Origin: Phormidesmis priestleyi
GTDB taxonomy: Bacteria > Cyanobacteriota > Cyanobacteriia > Phormidesmidales > Phormidesmidaceae
Length of the DNA stretch: 5,444 nucleotides
NCBI GenBank assembly: GCA_003242115.1
Contig: QBMP01000115.1
Location: 5,718 to 11,161, forward strand
Direction of reading: 5' to 3'
The translations under genes and the position numbers were made by a program. The notes under the pieces were generated by a model. That model searched no databases. It was not told the DNA's origin and was given only the letters and a program-made list of their open reading frames with translations. Shown here piece after piece: positions 1 to 4,943 of the stretch (positions are counted from its first letter, which is position 1; every line of letters begins with the position of its first letter).

Positions 1-2
1 AT

Positions 3-128
3 CCAGAACGTCTAGATCGCTTGGCCAGAGAGGTTTTAAGCATCTTGCCTCAGAGCCCCAAGATTGGGGACGGGGGCTTTGCGAGGCACAAACAGCGTCT
101 TACAGATAATTTAGATCGACCTACTTAG
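3..128 (+). CDS. Probable 3' end of an unrecognised plus-strand gene (partial)
   Basis: A reading frame enters from the left edge without a stop and ends at TAG 126-128, giving 41 visible residues beginning [20 protein letters not shown] and ending LTDNLDRPT. The amphipathic [12 protein letters not shown] stretch looks like a real helix, and the composition is protein-like. No start codon is visible because the gene begins outside the window. It converges on ureG and overlaps the ureG 3' end by 18 bases (111-128). I do not recognise the family. One of the other two plus frames also stays open for about 100 bases, so an open frame this short is weak evidence. The call rests mainly on residue composition. 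Confidence 0.4.
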   Translation, partial: PERLDRLAREVLSILPQSPKIGDGGFARHKQRLTDNLDRPT

Positions 129-770
129 GCTGCTGCTGACGGATGGCTGCTTTATTTTTTGACCAAACAACAGCGTCGATTGAATAAAATCCACCACCTC
201 ACTCAATCCTTGTGAAGTCTTGCAGTTGGTGTACACCACCGGCTTACCCTGCCGGTATTTCTCAGATTCCAACCGCATCAAGTCCAAATCCGCCCCGACA
301 TAGGGCGCAAGATCTATCTTATTCACCACCGCCAAATCAGACTGCACAAACCCCGGCCCATTTTTACGCGGAATGTCATCTCCTGCCCCCACATCAATCA
401 CAAATAGATAAGCGTCCACCAGCTCATAGCTAAAGGTAGAGGCCAAATTATCACCCCCGCTCTCAATCAAAATCAAATCCAGGCCCGGAAACCGTAGCTC
501 CAAATCCTGAATTGCAAGCTGATTCATCGTCGGATCTTCGCGAATGGCCGTATGCGGACAGCTTCCGGTTTCGACTCCGATCACCCGCTCCGGCGGCAAA
601 AAGCCCTTGCGCTTCAGCCGATCCGCATCTTCTGTAGTCAGTAAATCGTTGGTCACCACCGCTACCTCTAGCCCTTGGGCTATCAGCAACGGCACCAGCC
701 CTTCTATCAAAGCCGTTTTGCCGCTGCCTACTGGCCCGCCAATTCCCAATCTTGCGGCTGATGTTGGCAT
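111..770 (-). CDS. ureG: Urease accessory protein UreG, GTPase for nickel insertion
   Basis: UreG is a cytoplasmic SIMIBI-class GTPase that works with UreD, UreF and UreE to load nickel into apo-urease. Counting from the upstream ATG at 776, the P-loop GPVGSGKT is at residues 14-21, the metal-binding Cys-Pro-His at 73-75 (C73, H75), ESGGDN at 105-110 and the guanine-specificity motif NKID at 152-155. All catalytic and metal motifs are therefore intact. Two ATGs lie two codons apart. AAGGGA at 780-785 is 9 bases from the ATG at 768-770 but only 3 from the one at 774-776, so I prefer the inner start (219 residues; 221 otherwise). The ureB stop directly precedes the outer ATG, suggesting translational coupling. 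Several positions normally invariant in UreG, as I recall the family, are changed: GSCPH for GGCPH, RKNGPG for RKGGPG, and FSYEL for FSPEL. The serine-rich tail of about 15 residues is extra. Family assignment is secure. Confidence 0.95.
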   Translation of the reverse strand: MPTSAARLGIGGPVGSGKTALIEGLVPLLIAQGLEVAVVTNDLLTTEDADRLKRKGFLPPERVIGVETGSCPHTAIREDPTMNQLAIQDLELRFPGLDLILIESGGDNLASTFSYELVDAYLFVIDVGAGDDIPRKNGPGFVQSDLAVVNKIDLAPYVGADLDLMRLESEKYRQGKPVVYTNCKTSQGLSEVVDFIQSTLLFGQKIKQPSVSSSLSRSI

Positions 771-776
771 ATGCAT

Positions 777-1127
777 TTATCCCTTCAGGTTCGCACCATT
801 GTATTGACCGTTGAAACCATAGATTTCTTGACTGCCGCCATAAGGTACGAGCTCAACTTCTTTTTCGTCACCTGGCTCAAAGCGAACGGCGGTGCCTGCG
901 GTGATGTTGAGTCGCATTTTGTGAGTGCGATCGCGATCAAACTTCAGCCCTTGATTCACCTCATAAAAGTGAAAATGGGAGCCGACTTGGATGGGGCGAT
1001 CGCCCACATTCCTCACCACTAGGCTAATCACCGCCCGCCCCGCATTCAGCTCAATCAGCTCCGCACTACCCGGAATAATTTGCCCCGGCACCAGCGGCAC
1101 AGGCGCAATCGGATTTTCCTTATACAT
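777..1127 (-). CDS. ureB: Urease beta subunit
   Basis: Structural beta subunit of urease, which packs with UreA and the nickel-bearing alpha subunit UreC in the cytoplasm. At 116 residues it is slightly longer than the usual separate beta subunit of about 100-106. The N-terminal [19 protein letters not shown] and the central [17 protein letters not shown] match the family signature, followed by the [15 protein letters not shown] stretch and the closing YGFNG. The family usually has [12 protein letters not shown], so NITAGT carries a proline-to-threonine change. The start is supported by GGAGGGAG at 1138-1145, 10 bases upstream of the ATG at 1125-1127. It sits 49 bases downstream of ureA, and its TAA abuts the first ATG of ureG. 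Two HIP1 octamers lie within it. In most bacteria ureC follows ureB, but here it does not. Confidence 0.96.
   Translation of the reverse strand: MYKENPIAPVPLVPGQIIPGSAELIELNAGRAVISLVVRNVGDRPIQVGSHFHFYEVNQGLKFDRDRTHKMRLNITAGTAVRFEPGDEKEVELVPYGGSQEIYGFNGQYNGANLKG
780..785 (-). promoter_or_regulatory. Ribosome binding site that decides the ureG start
   Basis: On the minus strand this reads AAGGGA, inside the last codons of ureB. It lies 9 bases from the inner ATG (768-770) and 3 bases from the outer ATG (774-776) of ureG, which favours the inner start. The placement implies that ribosomes finishing ureB can reinitiate on ureG. Confidence 0.5.
927..934. repeat. HIP1 octamer GCGATCGC in ureB
   Basis: Exact GCGATCGC within the ureB coding sequence, extended to GCGATCGCGATC. 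It is one of two copies within 80 bases. Confidence 0.9.
994..1005. repeat. HIP1 octamer in a 12-bp palindrome in ureB
   Basis: GGGCGATCGCCC is a perfect 12-base palindrome with the HIP1 octamer at 996-1003. It lies in the ureB codons for the GDRPIQ region. Confidence 0.9.
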
Positions 1128-1155
1128 CTCTACAAATCTCCCTCCATAAAATCTT

Positions 1156-1183
1156 TAGCTAGTCCAAAACCTCTAGCTAATCC
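1156..1183. repeat. Short direct repeat between ureA and ureB
   Basis: TAGCTAGTCC (1156-1165) and TAGCTAATCC (1174-1183) match at 9 of 10 bases with an 18-base period. The second copy covers the ureA stop codon. It looks like a small local duplication in the spacer, with no function visible. Confidence 0.45.
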
Positions 1184-1482
1184 ATAATCGGGTTATGCAC
1201 CGTCACCAGCTTAGTGCCATCCGGAAAAGTCGCCTCTACCTGCACCTCATGCACCATCTCCGCAATCCCCTCCATTACATCGTCACGCTTTAGCAAGGTC
1301 GTCCCCTCACTCATCAGCTCACTCACCGTCCTACCATCGCGCGCTCCTTCCATAATGGCCGCTGAAATGTAGGCAACCGCCTCCGGATAATTCAGCTTGA
1401 GGCCCCTTGCTTTTCTTCTTTCAGCCACGAGTGCCGCCGTAAAAATCAGCAGCTTGTCTTTTTCTTGAGGCGATAGCAACAT
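1177..1482 (-). CDS. ureA: Urease gamma subunit
   Basis: Structural gamma subunit of urease, 101 residues, the usual size for a separate gamma subunit. The family hallmarks appear in order: [20 protein letters not shown] at about residues 3-22, [18 protein letters not shown] near 23-40, [13 protein letters not shown] near 45-57, [10 protein letters not shown] near 63-72, and the C-terminal [20 protein letters not shown]. The start ATG at 1480-1482 fits because the family begins with a short M-x-L-S/T-P stretch; a weak AAGAG lies 8 bases upstream. It is the first gene of the minus-strand urease cluster, divergent from the small gene at 1689. GIAEM replaces the more usual GIPEM, a minor change. 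Identification is secure; activity depends on a ureC outside the window. Confidence 0.97.
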   Translation of the reverse strand: MLLSPQEKDKLLIFTAALVAERRKARGLKLNYPEAVAYISAAIMEGARDGRTVSELMSEGTTLLKRDDVMEGIAEMVHEVQVEATFPDGTKLVTVHNPIMD

Positions 1483-1501
1483 ACAGAATTCTCTTAATCT
1501 T

Positions 1502-1517
1502 TACCTAGGTATTTACC
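1502..1517. promoter_or_regulatory. Overlapping TACC/GGTA inverted repeats upstream of ureA
   Basis: TACCTAGGTA (1502-1511) is a perfect 10-base palindrome. Its right half GGTA is reused with TACC (1514-1517) to make a second dyad, GGTATTTACC (1508-1517). It lies about 20-35 bases in front of the ureA start, so it would fall in the 5' leader or near the transcription start, and it could be an operator or a small RNA hairpin. No regulator can be named. Confidence 0.35.
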
Positions 1518-1596
1518 TTTTCCGCCCTTGATTTTTGCGCCTATCCCTATACTTTTGTTTTAAGAAATGCAAAGAAATTACGCCCTATATGGTGCT

Positions 1597-1612
1597 CTGT
1601 AAAGCTTCACAG
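1597..1612. promoter_or_regulatory. 16-bp imperfect palindrome in the middle of the divergent spacer
   Basis: CTGTAAAGCTTCACAG pairs at 7 of 8 positions around its centre. The TGT-N8-ACA layout resembles CRP/NtcA-family operators, but the canonical NtcA pattern is not met: GTA at 1599-1601 is followed after 8 bases by CAG, not TAC. Its central position could serve both divergent genes. The regulator is inferred only. Confidence 0.4.
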
Positions 1613-1674
1613 TCTTAACCCCCAAGCACATGCAAAACAAGCCATAATTGCCCATAAGTCAGAAGTTTACCACC

Positions 1675-1680
1675 AGGAGA
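1675..1680 (+). promoter_or_regulatory. Strong ribosome binding site of the 89-residue gene
   Basis: AGGAGA stands 8 bases before the ATG at 1689-1691. It is one of the best Shine-Dalgarno matches in the window and fixes the start of a gene that cannot be supported by homology. Confidence 0.7.
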
Positions 1681-1688
1681 ATTAGACC

Positions 1689-1958
1689 ATGCCTGAAATG
1701 ACCGCTGATGTAATCTCAGATACCGTCAAAACGCCAAAACAGTCAACGCAAAGAATCCCTCTACAAAAGCTCTACGAAGACTTAGCCAATATTGGCGATA
1801 TGACCATGATGGCAGGCGCACAGTGCCGGGAGCGGGCGCAGCAGGTGTTAGCCAATCCCAAAATTAACCTAAACTGGCGAGATGCTATAGCCGAACGCCT
1901 TCACGAAGCCAATCACACCCTCGCCATTAAAACCGTCACCGACGGCGACAGCTACTAA
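1689..1958 (+). CDS. Small hypothetical protein, 89 residues
   Basis: I do not recognise this protein. It is real by context: AGGAGA is well spaced, it has a spacer of its own, and a hairpin follows. Residues 1-20 are Thr/Lys-rich and look disordered. From about residue 22 (RIPLQKLYEDLANIGDMTMM) to residue 80 it is predominantly helical-looking, with charged faces such as CRERAQQVL (46-54) and WRDAIAERLHEANHTL (63-78). There is one cysteine (C46), with H72 and H76 close to each other. No signal peptide or membrane segment is visible, so it is probably cytosolic. It is transcribed divergently from ureA. That alone does not link it to urease, but shared regulation is possible through the central palindrome. 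Confidence 0.75.
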   Translation: MPEMTADVISDTVKTPKQSTQRIPLQKLYEDLANIGDMTMMAGAQCRERAQQVLANPKINLNWRDAIAERLHEANHTLAIKTVTDGDSY

Positions 1959-1988
1959 ACGGCTCTATCCATATTTCTTTATAAATTC

Positions 1989-2034
1989 CTATCAGCCCCC
2001 GTTAGCCTATTCAGCCGCTAGCGGGGGCTGATAG
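1989..2034. terminator. Very stable 18-bp hairpin, probable terminator without a T-run
   Basis: The arms CTATCAGCCCCCGTTAGC (1989-2006) and GCTAGCGGGGGCTGATAG (2017-2034) pair over 18 positions, 17 Watson-Crick plus one G-U wobble in plus-strand RNA, around a 10-base loop. It lies 30 bases after the stop of the 89-residue gene and upstream of uma2, so a terminator or a transcript-stabilising hairpin is the natural reading. No T-run follows on either strand, so it is not a classical intrinsic terminator. It also covers the alternative GTG start of uma2 at 2034. Confidence 0.6.
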
Positions 2035-2041
2035 TGCCGTA

Positions 2042-2047
2042 TAGAAT
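2042..2047 (+). promoter_or_regulatory. Possible -10 box for uma2
   Basis: TAGAAT (within TATAGAAT, 2040-2047) would place the transcription start near 2054, about 25 bases before the ATG at 2079. No convincing -35 is seen, since the matching distance falls within the hairpin arm. If real, it excludes the GTG start at 2034. Confidence 0.25.
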
Positions 2048-2078
2048 AGTAGCTGTAGGCTCACACGCGAGACTCACC

Positions 2079-2138
2079 ATGCAATCACAGGCTATGCAGT
2101 CACAGATTACGCAACCCCAGACTACTCAATCGCGAATA
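2079..2138 (+). repeat. Degenerate 15-base tandem repeat at the uma2 start
   Basis: There are four consecutive 15-base units: ATGCAATCACAGGCT, ATGCAGTCACAGATT, ACGCAACCCCAGACT and a decayed ACTCAATCGCGAATA. Units 1 and 2 match at 12 of 15 positions, units 2 and 3 at 10, units 3 and 4 at 8. They encode five-residue repeats of the MQSQx/TQPQx type. The period is a multiple of three, so copy-number change would keep the frame. It also duplicates the start codon, since units 1 and 2 both begin with ATG. Confidence 0.65.
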
Positions 2139-2675
2139 AAATGGACAGTCGATGACTATCACCGCATGATTGAATCGGAAATTTTGCTGGATAAAAAAGT
2201 AGAGTTGCTAAATGGAGAGGTCTATCAAATGCCACCAGAAGGCGCACCTCATAGCTATTTTGGGGGAAGTTTGGCCGATCAATTCCGCCGCAAGCTAGGT
2301 AATCGCGCTCTTGTCCGTAATGCGATCCCGATCACCCTCTCAAATTCCGAACCGGAGCCAGACATTGCTGTCGTCACCGGAGATTGGGAAACGTATCGTT
2401 ACCGTCACCCATACTCAGAAGATGTTCTACTTGCGGTTGAAGTCTCAGCTTCTAGTTTGGAGAAAGATTTAACCCTAAAGCGCCAGATTTATGCAGCAGC
2501 GGGCATTCAAGACTACTGGATTCTCGCTCTCAAAAATTCTCGGCTGCTCGTTTTCCGAGAACCGCAAGATGGCGACTATCAGCTCACAACAGAGCTACAG
2601 CAAGGCACCATTTCTCCGCTGGCGTTTCCAGATGTGTCTTTTGCCGTCAGTCAGCTATTGCCGAGCGATCGCTAG
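2079..2675 (+). CDS. Uma2-family (DUF820) putative PD-(D/E)XK endonuclease
   Basis: Uma2 proteins form a large family, greatly expanded in cyanobacteria, with a restriction-endonuclease-like fold; for most members the target is unknown. From ATG 2079 the protein has 198 residues, usual for the family. The opening KWTVDDYHRMIE, then VELLNGEVYQM and MPPEGAPHSY, is typical. The presumed catalytic set is present: D95 in EPEPDIAVV, E121 in LLAVEVS, and K134 in LTLKRQIYAAAG, followed by DYWIL. An in-frame GTG at 2034 would add 15 residues but sits in the hairpin and lacks a usual ribosome binding site. ATG 2079 also has no clear one, so the start is uncertain. The first 20 residues, MQSQA-MQSQI-TQPQT-TQSRI, come from a tandem DNA repeat. 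Its stop shares a CTAG with the convergent HEAT-like gene. No partner or mobile-element gene is adjacent. Confidence 0.9.
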   Translation: MQSQAMQSQITQPQTTQSRIKWTVDDYHRMIESEILLDKKVELLNGEVYQMPPEGAPHSYFGGSLADQFRRKLGNRALVRNAIPITLSNSEPEPDIAVVTGDWETYRYRHPYSEDVLLAVEVSASSLEKDLTLKRQIYAAAGIQDYWILALKNSRLLVFREPQDGDYQLTTELQQGTISPLAFPDVSFAVSQLLPSDR

Positions 2676-2689
2676 CGCTTTTTCTTTTT
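2664..2689 (+). terminator. Weak possible terminator after uma2
   Basis: AGCG (2664-2667) can pair with CGCT (2676-2679) around an 8-base loop that contains the uma2 stop. This is followed by a T-rich run, TTTTTCTTTTT (2679-2689). The stem is short, and the T-run is the complement of the lysine codons of the opposite gene, so it may be fortuitous. Confidence 0.25.
2665..2672. repeat. HIP1 octamer at the uma2 / HEAT-like junction
   Basis: Exact GCGATCGC in the last codons of uma2. It runs straight into the CTAG that carries the stop codons of both convergent genes. Confidence 0.9.
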
Positions 2690-3652
2690 GGGCTTCTTCT
2701 TTTTTCCTTTCCCCTCAGTGTTTTTAGAGCCAAAGCCCTGCGGTGATCGCTCAGAGGATGGTTTTCTTTGAGACTGCTCAATTGAGCGCATAGTTTGTCT
2801 GTCTGTCGGTTCTCTGAGTTTTCTATTTGGCTTGGGATCATATACCCACTCAAAATCGCGGTAGGCCAGCTCTTTAGGCGTAAAGTCGGCTTTGGTGGCG
2901 AGGCCCATTTCAATTTGCATATGCGGCCAATTGCCGCGAACGGTGTCATCTACGCGCTCAGATGCAAAGGCACGGCTCATCAGCGACGCTTTAGAAACGG
3001 CTTTTAACTCTACTAGGCTACTGACTAAAAACCCATTTAGCGATTCGGGGTTGTGTACATAATCCGCTAGCTGAGAGGCCAGCTTTTCGATGCAGATAGC
3101 TTGGAGATCGCTATGTAGTAGGGCGGTATATTCTAGGGCTGAAACCGACGAAATCCGGCCCCACTCCAATGCGCCACGGTTGGCTAAATGGAGGGCGATG
3201 GGCGCGATCGCACTCTCCCCAATCAGCCCTAACACCCAAGGCACTTCCTCCATCACCCAGTCGTTGTCATCATCATCATCATCTAATAAGCTAATTAAAG
3301 GCGCGATCGCCGCCTCTGCCCGCAAAAAACCCAAGCAGCGCCAAGCATGAACCGGAGCCCACACTTCGCTTGAGTCGCTATCGGCCCAATTGAGATCATC
3401 ATCAGTCATCATCCGAATCAGCTCCGGAATATCCGCCGAGGTGATTCCCAACTCCTGTAGATAATCTGGCCATTTCTCAGGCTTTAAGCTGCGCTTAATT
3501 TGAGACAGATCAGCTAAATCTGTCTCTCCAGGCTTCGCGGCTATCAGCGTCTCAAGAATGCGCTCATGCTCTGGATCTCTAATCTTTTTGGCTTGCTCTA
3601 GGCAGCTTCCATAAGTAAGCAGTGCCGATACGGGTGGGCTATAAGCTGTCAT
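2672..3652 (-). CDS. HEAT-repeat-like protein with acidic run and lysine-rich tail
   Basis: A soluble 326-residue protein. Residues 96-230 resemble HEAT-type helical pairs: VWAPVHAWRCLGFLRAEAAI (97-116) then APLISLL; EEVPWVLGLIGESAIAPIAL (135-154); and helices to NPESLNGFLVSSLVELKAV (201-219). From memory this resembles the DUF1186 / SEC-C-associated HEAT proteins, which end in a cysteine-rich zinc motif. Here the C-terminus has no cysteine and ends GKGKKKKPKKKKR (314-326), after a polar low-complexity linker from about 280. Six aspartates (124-129) lie in a loop between helices, encoded by a GAT run. The start ATG at 3650-3652 has GAGG 7 bases upstream, overlapping the rodA stop; the 9-base gap implies translational coupling to rodA. 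HEAT repeats usually bind proteins, so a scaffold role is a guess. The function is unknown. Confidence 0.85.
   Translation of the reverse strand: MTAYSPPVSALLTYGSCLEQAKKIRDPEHERILETLIAAKPGETDLADLSQIKRSLKPEKWPDYLQELGITSADIPELIRMMTDDDLNWADSDSSEVWAPVHAWRCLGFLRAEAAIAPLISLLDDDDDDNDWVMEEVPWVLGLIGESAIAPIALHLANRGALEWGRISSVSALEYTALLHSDLQAICIEKLASQLADYVHNPESLNGFLVSSLVELKAVSKASLMSRAFASERVDDTVRGNWPHMQIEMGLATKADFTPKELAYRDFEWVYDPKPNRKLREPTDRQTMRSIEQSQRKPSSERSPQGFGSKNTEGKGKKKKPKKKKR
3204..3211. repeat. HIP1 octamer in the HEAT-like gene (first copy)
   Basis: Exact GCGATCGC covering the Ser-Ala-Ile-Ala codons near residue 148-150. Confidence 0.9.
3267..3283 (-). repeat. GAT trinucleotide run encoding polyaspartate
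   Basis: The plus strand reads (TCA)5TC, so the minus strand gives a 17-base GAT run. It codes for Asp 124-128 of the HEAT-like protein, and a GAC then codes for Asp 129. It is in frame, so slippage would change the number of aspartates without a frameshift. Confidence 0.8.
3303..3310. repeat. HIP1 octamer in the HEAT-like gene (second copy)
   Basis: Exact GCGATCGC over the Ala-Ala-Ile-Ala codons near residues 114-117, 99 bases from the first copy. Confidence 0.9.
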
Positions 3653-3661
3653 GACGCTACC

Positions 3662-4930
3662 TCAAAACCTCAGCCTGACGCGATGGTTCGCCACCGACTC
3701 TACTATCCCGATCGCAATAAAATTCGTCAGCAGGGCCGAGCGGCCATAGCTCATCCAGGGCAGCGGAATCCCGGTAATCGGGGCCAAACCAATCGTCATG
3801 CAGATATTAATAACCACTTGAAAGACAATCATGCTCAGCACCCCAATGGCCAGCAGCGAGCCAAAATTATCTTTAGCGCTTTGGGCAATCATCACCAGCC
3901 GCAGGCAAATCAGCCAAAAAGCCAGCACCAGCACCATCCCCCCCATGAAGCCTATCTCCTCGCCCACCGCCGAAAAAATGAAGTCCGTATGCTGCTCAGG
4001 AATAAAGCTAAGCTGCGTTTGAGTCCCCTGAAAAAGACCTCTCCCCCACAGCTCCCCCGCGCCAATCGCAATCCGCGACTGAATCAAGTGATAGCCGCCG
4101 CCTAGCGGATCTTTTTCGGGGTCTAAAAACAAAATTAGGCGATCTTTTTGGAATTCCTTGAGCAGGCTCCACAGCACATTGCCGAGCTTGCCTGATCCCA
4201 AATTGACGATTACGGCAAGGATGCCGCTGTAGATTGGCCACCAGGGCAACGAGCGAAAGGCAACTAGCCCCATCAGCACTACCCAGCCAATCCACACCGG
4301 CATCGAAACCCCAAATAAAATCGCCGACACCAGCGGCGATATCATCAAAATTAGCCAGCCCGGATGCGTACCGCTCCAGTAGAGCATCCCTATCGCAATT
4401 GCGCCAAAGATTAGAGAAGTCCCCAAATCAGGCTGCAAAAATACCAACGCCCAAGGCACCGCCATAATCGCCAAGGCTTTAATCATGCCAAATAGCGTCG
4501 GGGCATCGCGGTCTTTAAGCATCGCGGCTAGGGTGATGATTGCGCCAATCTTGGCAAATTCTGACGGCTGGACGTGAAAGCCCAAAATATTAATCCAGCG
4601 CTGTGCCCCTAAGCCTACTGTGCCGATGGCCATCACGGCGATTAGAGAAGCAATCGTCGCCGCGTAGATGATCCATCGCCATTGCAGCAAATTCTCGTAC
4701 CGGCTGCGGGCAATCCACAGCGCCAAGATCACGCCAATCGTACCCATCAAGAGATGATTAACGGCAAAGCCGGTTTCTTTGGTGTATTTTTGGGTGCTGC
4801 TAATTAAAATGCTGGCGAAAATGGTGAGGCCGACAGGCAGCAAAAACAGCAGCCAGTCTACGCCCTGCCACCCTTGCATAAGCCGTTTCCAGTTTCTGTT
4901 GACGAGCGAATGCGCAGAATAATAGGTCAT
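3662..4930 (-). CDS. rodA: RodA, SEDS-family peptidoglycan polymerase
   Basis: RodA is the membrane glycosyltransferase that polymerises lipid II into glycan strands in the elongation machinery, with a class B penicillin-binding protein as partner. The 422-residue sequence has about ten hydrophobic segments, starting with WLLFLLPVGLTIFASILI near 26-43. SEDS signatures appear in order: GAQRWINILGFHVQPSEFAK (108-127), QPDLGTSLIF (166-175), the loop KDRLILFLDPEKDPLGGGYH (262-281) with the presumed catalytic Asp 274, GTQTQLSFIPEQHTDFIFS (302-320) and GIPLPWMSYGRSALL (387-401). Most SEDS proteins read SYGGS where this has SYGRS; I believe cyanobacterial RodA often has the Arg form. It is RodA rather than FtsW by the EQHTDF loop and overall resemblance. 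The ATG at 4928-4930 lacks a clear ribosome binding site; Met 18 (MQGWQGVDWLL) is an alternative. It lies between mrp (48 bases upstream) and the HEAT-like gene (9 bases downstream), probably in one transcript. Confidence 0.96.
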   Translation of the reverse strand: MTYYSAHSLVNRNWKRLMQGWQGVDWLLFLLPVGLTIFASILISSTQKYTKETGFAVNHLLMGTIGVILALWIARSRYENLLQWRWIIYAATIASLIAVMAIGTVGLGAQRWINILGFHVQPSEFAKIGAIITLAAMLKDRDAPTLFGMIKALAIMAVPWALVFLQPDLGTSLIFGAIAIGMLYWSGTHPGWLILMISPLVSAILFGVSMPVWIGWVVLMGLVAFRSLPWWPIYSGILAVIVNLGSGKLGNVLWSLLKEFQKDRLILFLDPEKDPLGGGYHLIQSRIAIGAGELWGRGLFQGTQTQLSFIPEQHTDFIFSAVGEEIGFMGGMVLVLAFWLICLRLVMIAQSAKDNFGSLLAIGVLSMIVFQVVINICMTIGLAPITGIPLPWMSYGRSALLTNFIAIGIVESVANHRVRLRF

Positions 4931-4943
4931 ATCACACCCAAAA

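Larger units (their letters stand above)
1483..1688. promoter_or_regulatory. Divergent intergenic spacer between ureA and the 89-residue gene
   Basis: This 206-base AT-rich spacer must carry promoters in both directions. A weak sigma-70-like minus-strand candidate for ureA has TATAGG (plus coordinates 1546-1551) and TTTGCA (1568-1573) with a 16-base gap. On the plus side CATAAT (1643-1648) could be a -10 box, but no good -35 accompanies it. Two dyad elements are listed separately. No perfect GTA-N8-TAC site for the nitrogen regulator NtcA was found. Confidence 0.5.

Noticed and set aside
54..78. Inverted repeat AGCCCC / GGGGCT as a terminator for ureG
   Set aside because: The stem is only 6 bp with a 13-base loop and no T-run follows on the minus strand. 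It also lies within the plausible plus-strand partial gene.
771..1022. Plus-strand open frame opposite ureB
   Set aside because: It lies fully antisense to a secure ureB, has no ribosome binding site, and no recognisable protein features.
1599..1612. NtcA site GTA-N8-TAC upstream of ureA
   Set aside because: The left half GTA is present but the right half is CAG, and no -10 box lies at the required distance of about 22 bases for an NtcA-activated promoter.
1578..1655. Minus-strand 25-codon frame (MGNYGLFCMCLG...) as a leader peptide for ureA
   Set aside because: It has no ribosome binding site, no run of regulatory codons, and is too short to separate from chance.
2034..2078. GTG at 2034 as the uma2 start
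   Set aside because: It lies in the hairpin arm, has no normal ribosome binding site, and a possible -10 box sits downstream of it. The 15 extra residues do not look like the Uma2 family. It is not fully excluded.
2679..2716. Pyrimidine-rich tract after uma2 as a dedicated regulatory element
   Set aside because: It is explained by the lysine codons of the opposite gene's tail; any terminator activity would be a by-product.
3267..3283. TCA trinucleotide run as part of a CRISPR or structural array
   Set aside because: It is a simple in-frame microsatellite coding for aspartates in the HEAT-like protein; there are no spacers or longer repeats.
3683..4105. Long plus-strand open frame (140 codons) opposite rodA
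   Set aside because: It is antisense to a secure rodA, and its Gln/Pro/His-rich composition is what the complement of membrane-protein codons gives.
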